A DNA stretch of 64,000 nucleotides from Fomes fomentarius. Taxonomy: Eukaryota > Basidiomycota > Agaricomycetes > Polyporales > Polyporaceae. The stretch is from the NCBI GenBank assembly GCA_022606135.1, contig JABYQN010000004.1:1798001-1862000 (forward strand), given 5' to 3'. Under the pieces are notes generated by a model. It saw only the letters and a list, made by a program, of their open reading frames with translations. It was not told the DNA's origin and made no database searches. Made by a program: the position numbers and the translations under genes. How positions within the stretch are numbered: position 1 is the first letter of the stretch; each line of letters starts with the position of its first letter. Below are positions 11,110 to 22,159 of the stretch, in pieces.

Positions 11110-14100
11110 ATGTCTCAGCTCTCTTTCAAGGGCCACACCGTGATCGTCACTGGCGCAGGAGGTGGACTAGGCAAAGCGTAAGCATTCCCCCATCTCTCAT
11201 GAGTCGCGCACATGAACTTACATTGGTGGTGATGTCATACATAGCTACTCGTTGCTCTTCGCGTCCAGGGGGGCGAATGTTGTCGTCAACGATGTCAGCC
11301 AGGCAGCTGCACAAAAGGTCGTTGACGAGATCACACAAGGTGCGTGAAGCACCAGTGACCAGACTCAAGCGCGAGTCTGAAGGTTGGCATGGATCCAAGC
11401 TGGAGGCAAGGCCGTCGCGAACACCGCGTCCGTGACAGATGGAGAGGCCGTCATCGAGACCGCAGTGGAAGCGTTTGGCGGCGTCACTATTCTTATCAAC
11501 AACGCCGGTATTCTGCGAGACAAGGGGTATGTCTAGTCATTTAAGCAGCGCGCCCACCTCTACAGCCCGCCTTCTCTGCAGCTTCAAGAATATGTCGGAC
11601 CAAGAATGGGACCAAATCATGGCTGTTCACTTGAAGGGTTCCTACTCCTGCGCGAAGGCAGCATGGCCTATCTTCCAGAAGCAAGGCTTCGGGCGCATCG
11701 TTAACACTGCCAGTGCAGCCGGCTTGTACGGTATGTGTCCAACTTCAATTGCCGTGCCAGCGCGTATACCCATGACCAGTGGTTGCTACCAGGTAACTTT
11801 GGGCAGGCGAACTACAGCGCGGCGAAGATGGGTCTGGTTGGTTTCACCAAGGCACTCGCCGCAGAAGGTGCTCGGTATAACATCAAGGCAATTGTCATCG
11901 CACCAGTACGCTTCATCTGTTGTTACTTTGCAGGACAATGTGGACAGTAATCTCCTCGCAGATGGCTGCGTCCGCCATGACAGAAACCATCATGCCTCCG
12001 GAGATGCTCGCCAATCTGAAGGTGCGTGAGGACCACAGTTTTGGACCGTTTATAATGACATAAGAGCGCATATCACCAGCCCGCATTCGTTGCTCCGTTC
12101 GTTCTTGCCATCACACATCCAGATGGCGTGGACGCGAACGGCAGAATCTTCGAAGTTGGTGCCGGTTTCATCGCGGAGATTCGGTGGGAACGTAGCAAGG
12201 GTCAATTCTTCAAGACTGATAAGACATTCACGCCTTCTGCTGTAAGTACAGTCGTGCTACTCGAGCGACATCTTCTGGGAATTGTTCCCCGCAGGTGCAA
12301 GATAAGTGGGAGCAGATCACTGATTTCGATGAGGGTGTCGAGCAGTAAGCTATCAGATATCCTCATGTCTATGCAGTCCGCCTAACGTGTATGATTTGCA
12401 GCCCTCAAACTCTTCCCGACTTTGACATCAAGGTTAGGATGGGCTCACTAAGGCAATCGTCACTCGTTGGCTTAGGTACTACTTCCAACAGGCAAAGATC
12501 GCGGAGTCCTCCAAGGTGGAATCCAACTCACAAGGATCGCCTGAGGTACGCTTTGACGGCAAGACAGTGATTGTCACTGGTGCTGCTTCCGGTCTCGGGC
12601 GCGCGTATGCGCTGCAATACGCACGTCTCGGGGCCAACGTCGTAGTGAACGACGTGAACGAGAAGGCGGCGAATGCCATCGTCGACGAGATAACCCAAGG
12701 TATAGTGGGGATATCCCCATGATGTACGGTCACTCATCTGCTCTTCAGCTGGTGGCCAGGCGGTGGCAGCCATCGCTTCTGCCGAGGACGGTGAGGGGAT
12801 CGTCAAGATCGCCTTGGAAAAGTTCGGTGGCGTGCATGTGTTGGTCGCAAATGCGGGTGTCGCTCGCCCAAGTCCGTTTGAGAAGTTATCTGAGAAAGAC
12901 TGGGATGAAGTACTTGCGGTCCACCTCAGGTTCGTGCATCCCTATGCAGAATATGACTTTGCAGTAGTAACGTCATTTTTTGCAGGTCAACGTACAAGGT
13001 TAGTTACATTATCAGTAGACTCATCTTGGCCTGACTATGGATTTCTGGCTGGTAGTCTATCAAGGCTCTCTGGCCGATCTTCCTCAAGCAGAAGTACGGC
13101 CGAATTGTGACCCTGGGATCACAAGCAGGTCTTTGTGAGTAGGATATTCTCATCACATCAGTATTAGGGCTGAGCAGGTGTTTCGTAGATGGTCTCCCAG
13201 GGCTTGTAAACGTATGTTAACCCTTCCTTGAGCGTCCTGCCCATGATCTCAACAAGTCCTTAAGTACTCCACCGCCAAGGCGGGTATCCTGGGATTCACC
13301 AAGACGGTGGCGATTGAGGGCAAGAAGTACAACATCCTTGCAAACGTTGTCATCCCTTCCGCAGGCGCAGCTGCCGGGCTTGGCCGGTGAGTGGAATCTC
13401 CAGCATATATTGCACATTTTAAAAGTCATGTCGAGCAGTGCGGGCGCCAACGTCGATGCCATCAAGGAGGAGTATGTTGCTCCTCTCGTTGGCTACCTCA
13501 CAAGCGACGCGAACGAGGAGACCACAGGTGGCTTGTTCCAGGTGGCTGGAGGCTGGATTGCGCAGATTCGCTGGGAGCGTGCTGGTGGGCATGGATTCCC
13601 CGTGAACCGCCCACTGGAGCCAGAACACATCATTGCGAAGTGGAAACTCGTCACTGACTTTGGTAATGTTACCTGGCAACGACTGCGACGAGGGTGCTCA
13701 CGGAACTTGTAGACGATGGGCGCGCCACAAACCCAGGGAGCACCCAGGAGGCATTCATGCAGGTATGGCACCTTTGGAGCCCCATTGTGGTCAGGAGCTC
13801 ATGCAGTCACCTACCGAACCTTCTTCGCCTGTAGATCGCCGAAAACTTCGGCAATGTCGACGAGAGCGGTTCAGACTCAGATAGCCCGTATGCCGACCCC
13901 GAGGATCCCGAGGTCGTTGCCAACGCGAAGAAGGAAGTGTCGGAGCCCGTCGAGTATAACTACACTGAACGGGACGTCATCCTGTACAACCTGGGCATTG
14001 GCGCGACGGAGCAAGAGCTGCAGTGGACATACGAGAACCACGAGGAGTTTGCTGCGCTGCCCACGTTCGGTGTCATTCCTCAGTTCCAAGCGAGCGCGGG

Positions 14101-15319
14101 CCTCTCGTTCGACTTCCTACCCAACTTCAATCCTGTGAGCATTCAGCGCTTTCACTACTGGCTACGACCCAGTACTGACCAACGGTGGATGTAGGCGAAG
14201 CTACTCCATGGCGAGCAGTACCTGGCCATTAAGGCGCCAATCCCCACTAGTGGGGAGCTCATAAACGAGGCAAGGTGCGCACGTCCTTCTTATGCTTTTG
14301 GCGAACGAACCTCAGCTGTGAGGGCAGGTTAGTGGAGGTTCTGGACAAGGGCAAGGCGGCTGCCGTCACTGCCATCGTGGAGACCAAGGACAAGCACTCG
14401 GGCAAGTTGATCTTCGAGAACCAGTCCACATTGTTCATTCGTGGCTCTGGCGGCTTTGGCGGTAAGAGGACAGGCAAAGGTGTGTAGTTCATCTCCTTCG
14501 GTCACATGCCTTCCTAGACCCGGGTAGACTTAATTTGTTACACCTAGACTGCGGTCCTGCCTCTGCGGAGAATGCGCTTCCCAAGCGGAAACCTGACGCT
14601 GTGGTCGAGGAGAAGACTCTTACCACCCAAGCCGCCCTGTATCGGTGAGAAAGCTCTACAACTCTCCTCATACTGCCCTGAAACCCAACGTAACGTTCAC
14701 AGTTTGAGCGGTGACTCAAACCCTCTGCACGTACGTTATCCTCGCTCCGCAGGTCTGCGGGTCTGCTGACACCTCTTGGTGGGGCCCAGATTCTTCCAGA
14801 ATTCGCTGCGGTGGGCGGATTTGATAAGCCTATCCTACACGGTAAGCCTGTTTTTCCTTCTAGTGAGCCACGGATGCTGATGACGGGCCACCCTCGTGGC
14901 ACATTGTATTAGGACTCTGCTCGATGGGTATCTCGGGCAAGCACGTACTCAAGACGTTCGGCGAGTACAAGGATATTAAAGTGCGGTGCGTGTCTTTCGC
15001 GACGTTCTACAACGTACAATGGGGCATGCCATTTTATGCTCCCGAAAGTGTACCTGACACTGATAACTGTATATCTGTGTTAGGTTTGCTGGAGTCGTAT
15101 ATCCAGGCGAGACGCTCGTCACAGAGATGTGGAAAGAAGACGATAAAGTTATCTTTAGTGCGTTCTTGGCATCCGGGCTATGCACTGTGGGATGCGATAG
15201 CTAATGGGAACCCTTCTATACCAACAGCCACCAAAGTCAAGGAACGGCAAACTACCGTTCTGGCCGCCGCAGCAGCCACGCTTGTCAACCCGGGCACGCC
15301 ACTGAAGGCAAAGCTGTGA
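11110..15319 (+). CDS. FOX2: Peroxisomal multifunctional beta-oxidation enzyme (FOX2/MFE-2)
   Basis: Carries the second and third steps of peroxisomal beta-oxidation: trans-2-enoyl-CoA hydratase 2 and (3R)-hydroxyacyl-CoA dehydrogenase. The spliced gene has 26 exons and 25 introns and codes for 900 residues, the normal fungal length. Dehydrogenase A has [12 protein letters not shown] and NYSAAKMG. Dehydrogenase B, from about residue 310, has TGAASGLG, an ANAG variant of NNAG, and NYSTAKAG. The C-terminal MaoC hot-dog hydratase domain has LSGDSNPLH and KPILHGLCSMG. The protein ends in AKL, a PTS1 signal, and has no SCP2 domain, as in other fungi. One exon is only 13 nt (12986-12998) and another 23 nt (13189-13211). 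In the hydratase motif the residues after NPLH read ILP where most family members have IDP. Two dehydrogenase copies with matching surroundings (NVVVNDV and DEITQ in both) reflect the ancient internal duplication of fungal FOX2. Confidence 0.95.
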
Positions 15320-16140
15320 GCCATGGAATCGCTCTAGCAACGTTGCAAACCGTGTACAGTCGAAGTACCCTCTTCTGCACCTCATTTGTCATAGGACGCT
15401 CTGTTGTAGTTCTATTAGAAACATCTATTTTCTCATCGCAGATATTTTGGGCGGCCGAAGACGCCGTTATCCAGATAGTCAAAGGCTGCATATAAAACAT
15501 GCAACTCCACCGGGGAACGAAAAGAGCTGGGGTGTGAAAACAATGTATTTGTCGTGATTGGGGTCGTACACCTTCCACATTCCACATGCGGCATCTCCAC
15601 AGACAAACAGCGCAAGATGGAGAGCGAACCCTACGTCATTCAGGTCCGAGATCGAGACCAAGAGCGGAGCAAGTGCAGAACGACTGCGGAAGAACACATC
15701 ATGACAGCGGATATGATGCAAGAATGGGGGGTATCCCATGCGGACCGTGCGAGGAGGGGGTAACGCTGGCGTGGCTCGATATATGCGACGGAAAAGGGAA
15801 GGGAAGGGGTCAGATTGAAATGGAACCAAGAATGGGAAGTTCAAAGGAAGGAATGGAATGTTGCAAGAACCCATAATCAAGACCAGATATCTACAAGTTC
15901 GTACCAGAATTGAAAGGCCGCCCGTATTGTAATGATAGAGATACATACACCTGGTGGCTAGTGTCCGTAGAGAAACTACTACGCGGCCCCAAGGGCGTGT
16001 TAGAATAAGTAATGATGTGCGGTGTATGTGTAAGTCATGATCGTAAGGTATGCATTCAAATTTCGGAGAGCCTGTATCATTAGCACTGGAGCCCTGCTAA
16101 CTCGTTGACACCTGCCAGTATATGAGCCCAAGTCAGAACG
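15320..16140. other. Convergent intergenic region
   Basis: About 820 bases between the 3' ends of FOX2 (+) and the calcium exchanger (-). Open frames on both strands are short and resemble no protein. It most likely holds the two 3' untranslated regions. Confidence 0.55.
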
Positions 16141-18900
16141 TCACCACAGTGCGCGAGGATGCATGAAGGAGTACGCACCAGGGTAATACCAGAACACAAC
16201 AGCGAGGATGACATACAGACACATCAAGAGCATGCCTTCTAGCCAGTTGCTATGAACAAACACGCGTCAGCAACATGTTTACCGAGGTAGCGGCACGACG
16301 GCGCAGAGATCCGTGCGGTATCGGCGTGGTAGCGGACCGCCGTGAGGCGCATGTAGGTCATGATGAATAGATGCCTCACCTCTTCCCGTCCTGTACGGTA
16401 TAGTTGACTACGATGACTGCGAGCCAAGAGGTCAGTGAGAACATGTACTCATCATTTAGTAAGACGTACCGGCCAAAAAGAGCACGATGGACTCGAAAGG
16501 GTCGAATAACAAGCTGAGGGGCTTGCCAATGATCCAGCCGAGGGTGACAATAAACGGAATGACGAAAAGGGCGATTTGCTGCGTGCGAAAAATAGCCAAT
16601 ATCCGTCAGCGAATAAGTCATCATCGCGAGAATGCGACCACACGTACAATACTGGAACCAACCGCAACCCCAAGGGAAAGTGTAAGCTTATCCTTGACCG
16701 ATACAGTGACAGCAGTCACGTGTTCTGTGGCAGAGGAGGTCAGTTCAGTTCAGGGTGGACGGAGTCGGAGGTAGCGGCGCACCTGCGGCGTTACCGACAA
16801 TCGGGAGTAGGATGATGCCCACAAACTCCTTGCTGATATGCCCTGAGTCTGTGAGACCGTCTATCGAATCGACGAGGAATTCCGCGGTCACAGCAACGAG
16901 CTGAGACACAACAAATATGAGTTTCATACTGACGCACTGATCCGAGCATAGAAGCAGTCCAGACGTACCACTGTGACAACGACAAGAAGTGCGATCGTGA
17001 GCGGAACACTCATCTGCGGTGTCTCCTCTTCGTCGTCACTGTGCTCCGGTGGAGGCGTCTCTACGTCCAGACGTCCATTCTGAACAGCATCCGGGTTGTG
17101 CGAGAATGATGAACGCGGGGAAGACACCAGTTCACCACCAAAGTCTCCGTTTGCAACCACGTTAGCAGTACCGTTGCCGTTTGCCTGCTTCTCTTTGATC
17201 TTCTTCTCCTTGTTCTTTCGAGGAGCGTACCTTGTCGACACAAAATTGTCTTCGTGCTTATCCGCATACAGATTCTTGTGTGAGAACAGCTGGAAGACAA
17301 GGTAAGAGCCGTAGACTGATGGGCGCCCCGAAGTCAGTGCTATCCAGATATGTCAAAGATGGCGGTGACGCACTGAAGAGCATGATGATGGCAGCCTGAT
17401 ACATCAAGCGACACGACGTCAGTTTGTTGACTCTTTCCCACCATAGCCTACAAATTAACGCACCCCATGGCTGACGGCAAGGATATCTTGACCTTCCTTA
17501 GGGTCGTCGATGTCGTTACCAGCTGTGAAATGGAACGCCGCAGGTAGGAGCACCGCAATCACGGAGATGGTCAAGAGCGAGGAGTTGAGCTGTGTGACAC
17601 CTGTCAAGTAGTATCATAGCCATAGACGCACGGAACAGCCGGACAGCGGCAGGAAAGGCGGGGAAAATTCGTGAGTAATCGACTCGATGCACACAGCCCC
17701 GTGTCGCGCGCAGCACGCTGGGACAAAGAAGATAGATGATACGCACTGACTCCGAAGCCCTGTTCTGAGAACCTTGTGCCGCCAGCGAAGAAACACATTC
17801 CAAGGACAAGCACTGTGGTTAGATACACGTTGTGGTATGAATTGATCAGTCGTGGCGTCAATTGTGGTTGGATTGACGCTTACGAAGATTGCTCAGGATG
17901 GAGCCAACAACTGTATACGGACGTCAGTTAGGTGATGCCAGATATCTCTTAAGATATCTGCGTACGTGATGCCTGAACAACTCTCAATTGACACTGAACA
18001 AGTGCGATGATCTATGAATATCTGGCATCAGCATCTCGCCACAGCTCTCTCAGATGCTAACCACTTACGGCTACAATGAGTTCAACACTGAACATCATTC
18101 GTTAGCATACGAGAGCAGGCGTCGAAGTGAATAACATACGCATTGCCCTACATTCACACGTCAGCACACTGCTCCTGTAATGATGTATGGCAAATGGCTG
18201 TTACCAAAGTGGCGTTCATGAGACCTGCAAGTGTCTGACCGACGCGCATCGAAAGTTCATCGGTTGCGAAAGCGAGAAGCTGTGAATACAGTGTCAGAGA
18301 GGGGTATGGCACGAAGGGAGGTCAGTGCAAGAACCTTCGCCAGGGGTATGATAGCAAGGAAGGCGACTACAACACTGTCAGTGTGTTTCAACCGTCAAGT
18401 GGTTTGCATACATACAAATGAAGGTAAGGGTATCATTGCGATCATTCTTGGGGAGAGCAAAATGGCAAGCCCACTATACATGGTGAACCATGAAAACGTG
18501 TTGGACACTCATGGGAAGCAAAGACGTACTGAGACAGGGATGAAGAGCAGCAGGACATTCAACCCTGGGCGAATGGCGGTACATTGAGTAACGATGTTTG
18601 GAACATGACGGGATACTAGTACTCACAGGAACCCAAGATGATAGCCTTCACACCCTGGAAGAAGGGAGGGGGCTGGCCTATTTTCTTCTCTGGCATGATA
18701 TGTACCGACAGAGACAGGGTCGCTTGGCGGAAAGACTGGCGAAAAGAACGAGGCCCCGAAATCTGAGTGGGTACAGAGGCACTTCGCGCTGCTCCGTTAT
18801 TTGTAGTTGACCGTCGTGTCTGGGTTCCAGAAAAGGTGGGATGCTTTTGCAGAGCCGTAACCTGTGTGGCGGCTACATGCGTTTCATCCGTACTCGCCAT
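16141..18900 (-). CDS. Vacuolar Ca2+/H+ exchanger (CAX family, VCX1-like)
   Basis: Membrane antiporter that loads calcium into the vacuole in exchange for protons. The start ATG is at 18898-18900 and the stop at 16141-16143. The cytosolic N-terminus of about 80 residues is Ser/Thr-rich, followed by GVKAIILGSWLNVLLLFIPV. The CAX family signature reads LMNATLGNAVELIVA, assembled across three exons including an 8-nt one at 18140-18147 and a 19-nt one at 18069-18087. Further diagnostic stretches are SILSNLLLVLGMCFFAGG, ISVIAVLLPAAFHFTAGNDI and, in the second half, AEFLVDSIDGLTDSGHIS and EFVGIILLPIVGNAAEH. The central loop is hydrophilic, with Lys-rich, Asn/Gly and acidic patches (EHSDDEEETPQ) at about 16,990-17,230. 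Around 11 hydrophobic spans are expected. The gene has more than a dozen introns; the last, 16250-16379, is the longest at 130 bp. The family call is very secure; vacuolar location is by family. Confidence 0.93.
18140..18147 (-). other. 8-nt microexon of the Ca2+/H+ exchanger
   Basis: The minus strand reads an AG acceptor, then GGCAATGC, then a GTATGT donor. These 8 nt supply the G-N-A of the conserved NATLGNAVELIVA motif. Joining without them would destroy the motif and shift the frame. Confidence 0.85.
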
Positions 18901-19970
18901 AACAGTTGCGCGTCCTAGTGTCGGGCTGTGTGGGATAATAGGAAGAGGACCAAGAATAGAAGCGAGGGGAGGGGGGGAGTTGCGTTGTGGATAGGCAGGG
19001 CCTTATATGTAAGTGGGGCAGTACAGCGGCGCCAATGACCTATATCTGAACCAACGGCTAACATACTGGCCATTCCGGCGTCTTGTTCCCACGGCCACGG
19101 CCCTGCGGCAAACTCCTGCCTGGAGTAAAGCGACAGAAAAAGTGTCGCTAGAAGCCTGAGCACACAAAACGGTTGCCAGGGCATACTGCACCACAATCAT
19201 TCCATGATAGCCAAGCCATGTCATCGCTTTACTTAAAGCCCTGGTGCGTACTTATTGTTCTACGATCCAGAAAAGTCGCCGCTGCTACCGTCTACTTCGT
19301 TATATATAGTATGTGGCCTCGTCCAGGGCGCATAGCTGTCGCTCATGGCCCCTCTTTACAACTACAATAAATACAATAAAAGACAGTGGTCTTGCCACTT
19401 GTTGACACTCCGAATTCCCACCATCGACCATCGACTATCCTGCTTGTATAGTTGTAGGAATGGTAGCACACCACTGACAGTCAACACAGCTCACTCATCT
19501 TCTCAATGGCCTATATGCTCCCGTGAGTGCTCTATCACGCCCACGCCATCAAATACCCGGGTACACTATGGAGATGCCACGGCTGCGCACTGCATTCAAC
19601 CAGTAAATTTGGTAACTTCTGGGCGATTGAGCTGTGGGCTGTGACCGCCAATGGCACCTCCGTTGTGTTATTTCGCGTGCCCGTACCTCACGGCCGCGCC
19701 ATCTAACCCATATCGCCGGACACACGCCAACCACAATTGTCCAGATACGCACCCGCCGCACCTCCGTTCTCTGGAAGGACAGTCCTCATGCCACATCGCA
19801 CCAGATGCAACGAGGTTGTTGTGAATGTGATGGTGAGCGGTCCTGCGCCTATCTTCCGTTGTGATTCACCACCCATTGGTCTTGGTCTGGTCTTGGTATA
19901 GTTGTTTGGCCCAAATGGCACCGCCACACTCCTCTCGATCGACCTGGATATCAAGCGTTGGCATGCCAAG

Positions 19971-19998
19971 TTGGGCCAAGTTGGCCAAGCTGAGCCCG
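19971..19998. repeat. Short direct repeats of a GGCCAAG-type unit
   Basis: The stretch reads gccaa-g-ttgggccaa-g-ttggccaa: three close copies of a TTGG(G)CCAA-like unit about 10 bp apart, each nearly palindromic. It could be a protein-binding array or a chance pattern. Confidence 0.35.
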
Positions 19999-22048
19999 GC
20001 GTACACAACTACTATGAGTCGGACTGAAGACTCTATACAGTTGAAGCCTTATGTTGCACGAATGTCAACGAATGTCGCCACAATATACGCTCAACACTCT
20101 GAGATGCGCTCATGCGATGTTAGTACGAGGAGCTGCTAGTCCGCCTCATACGAGACATCACGATTCATACACTGCGTGCAGCCTGCTCGAATGGGACTCC
20201 GGTCGAGTTCGAATCCGGCGATGTTTCCATACTATCGCACGAGTGACGCAATCGAGCACTCCAGTTTTTGCCCCGCAGCAGCCTGGAAAGCTCGTCATCG
20301 TCGTCATCGGATGCAGCCTAATCGGCACTGCGACTTTAGCGCAACTCAGCGTCTAGCACGACTCTGATAGGGCCGTCTATCCCACTCATCAATAGTCCCG
20401 TCCAATGTCTGCTTAGGGGAGACTAAGCACGACTCACAAGCGTTGGCAATTACCGTGGCATACATGCGACCACTGCCCACTCCGCTTCACGCTATGAATG
20501 GCACGTCGCACGCACTGTTCGCTGAGGCGCCATACACAACATGCCTTTGACGAATAACTTGGCAGTGACACTCCACTCCCCGTGTTCCTTGTGTCGACCC
20601 CCCATGCATTCACAATGACACTCCTAGCAGCAAGCACCACTCCGCGTAATATGCCTCAATGCCTGCAGACAATGACAATGACATTGAAAGCTTATGCTCT
20701 CCCTTGAGGGGCGAAGAGGAGCACGGGCCGAGTCGTCTCCCGGGCCCGGTCCTTTCGAAACATGTATTGTCTGTCATACGCGGTGACATACCGGCGGCGT
20801 TCGGTCCTCGCGGGTGCATGTCCGCCATACTGCCACTCCCATCTCGGCATGTTGGGATTCTGTGAATTTCCTTTGCTTCGCTGCGCCACACAATTCGCTC
20901 TTCCTCCGTATATCCCAGTTGGCTTGCTAATCTCCGCCGATCAGTGCTTACTGCCTATCGACATCCATATCATGGTCCAATGTATCAGTGTCATTTGCCA
21001 GGCTTCTCTCTGGGCTCCAGTGCTCCAGTGATCAGCACCCGAGCCCGAAGTCTGTGTTACACATCCTAGGCTACCAACGGCCAAACAGTCGCTGATAAGG
21101 CCATCACTGACAATGACATGGAGCGTGACGCTCTTGAGGGACGACGGTCAATGCTGATGCTGTGGAAGATGTCAATTCCCTGACTCGGGTAGATGCGCCG
21201 AGCTGCCGAGCCACCGTCTACGGGTACAGCGTGTCGCTGCGGCTCTGCGACTTGGAAGTCGAAGTACTAGTAGCCCATGTAGTGCCTTCTGGTCCCGGTA
21301 GTCTGTGAAGGACGTCGTGATCATTGGGTTCCCGTCAACTCTAGTACTGCCTTCGACTTCGCTGAATCGATATCTTTTCCTGCAGTGCACGTTCATGATG
21401 GCAAGTATGTACTGCGGCAGTTGTGGTCTGCCTAACGAGGAGTTACCGTCAGACCGCATGCTTCTGCCAGTCCAGCTATAGTATGTGATACTTGCATGCC
21501 ACATCGACGATGAATCGAATCGTGATCTGCGGATGATCGGCAAGGGCACTAGTAGTATCCCGTATACGACAAGAGCGAGCTATCGAGGGATACTGGCTCT
21601 GGTTCGCTCCCGCTAGTAGTCCTCAAGCGTTTGTGTGGGTCCCTCTTAAGGAGGGGCTGGACAGCTCTATATAGATACGAGGAGACGGCTGGCGGTTTTG
21701 ACTCATCACACCTTGCGTCAAGGAGCATGGCGGCCATCGCCACGCTTGACTTTGGCATCCGTACGTAGTAGTGCAGTGCAGGTGTATTCATACTACAAGA
21801 TACCTCAGATAGTGTCGGAGGAACGAAGAGGTGAGCCATCGCACCTTAACTTGCGCACGAGCAGACAGAACAAGATCGCACGTGGGCTCAGCTTTGAGAA
21901 TTGTTGTACGTCCCTGTGCACGCGTTCTACCCCATAGCAGAGCGCGAGTACAGCCAAGCTGTGAATGCTCATATCCCGTTTCGGGAAAGGTGCATCAGGG
22001 GTGCGAGGATGTTCGTGACACTACGTGCACTGCCCAAGAAATCCCATT

Positions 22049-22159
22049 GTGAAAGCCATGGGATATCTTTAACTTTCCCTGAATCCTTTGTCCCCGCCTT
22101 TGTACTTTAAGCGCGTCAGGGAAAGTTGAGACCGCCCAGAAAGATCCCATGCCTTTCAC
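22049..22159. repeat. Imperfect inverted repeat / fold-back structure
   Basis: The left arm at 22049-22082 starts GTGAAAGCCATGGGAT and ends AACTTTCCCTGA. The right arm at 22116-22159 starts TCAGGGAAAGTT and, after a 12-nt bulge containing CCGCCC, ends AAAGATCCCATGCCTTTCAC. The outer 20-nt block pairs with one mismatch and one 2-nt bulge; the inner 12-nt block pairs perfectly. The loop is 33 nt. Smaller overlapping hairpins use ATCCCAT (22041) with ATGGGAT (22058), and CCGCCC (22132) with GGGCGG (22161). No target-site duplication or second copy is visible in the window. Confidence 0.7.

Noticed and set aside
20150..20235. tRNA-like GTTCGAATC box near 20206
   Set aside because: The B-box-like sequence is good, but the T-stem does not pair, the acceptor stem has mismatches and no anticodon arm or A box could be built.
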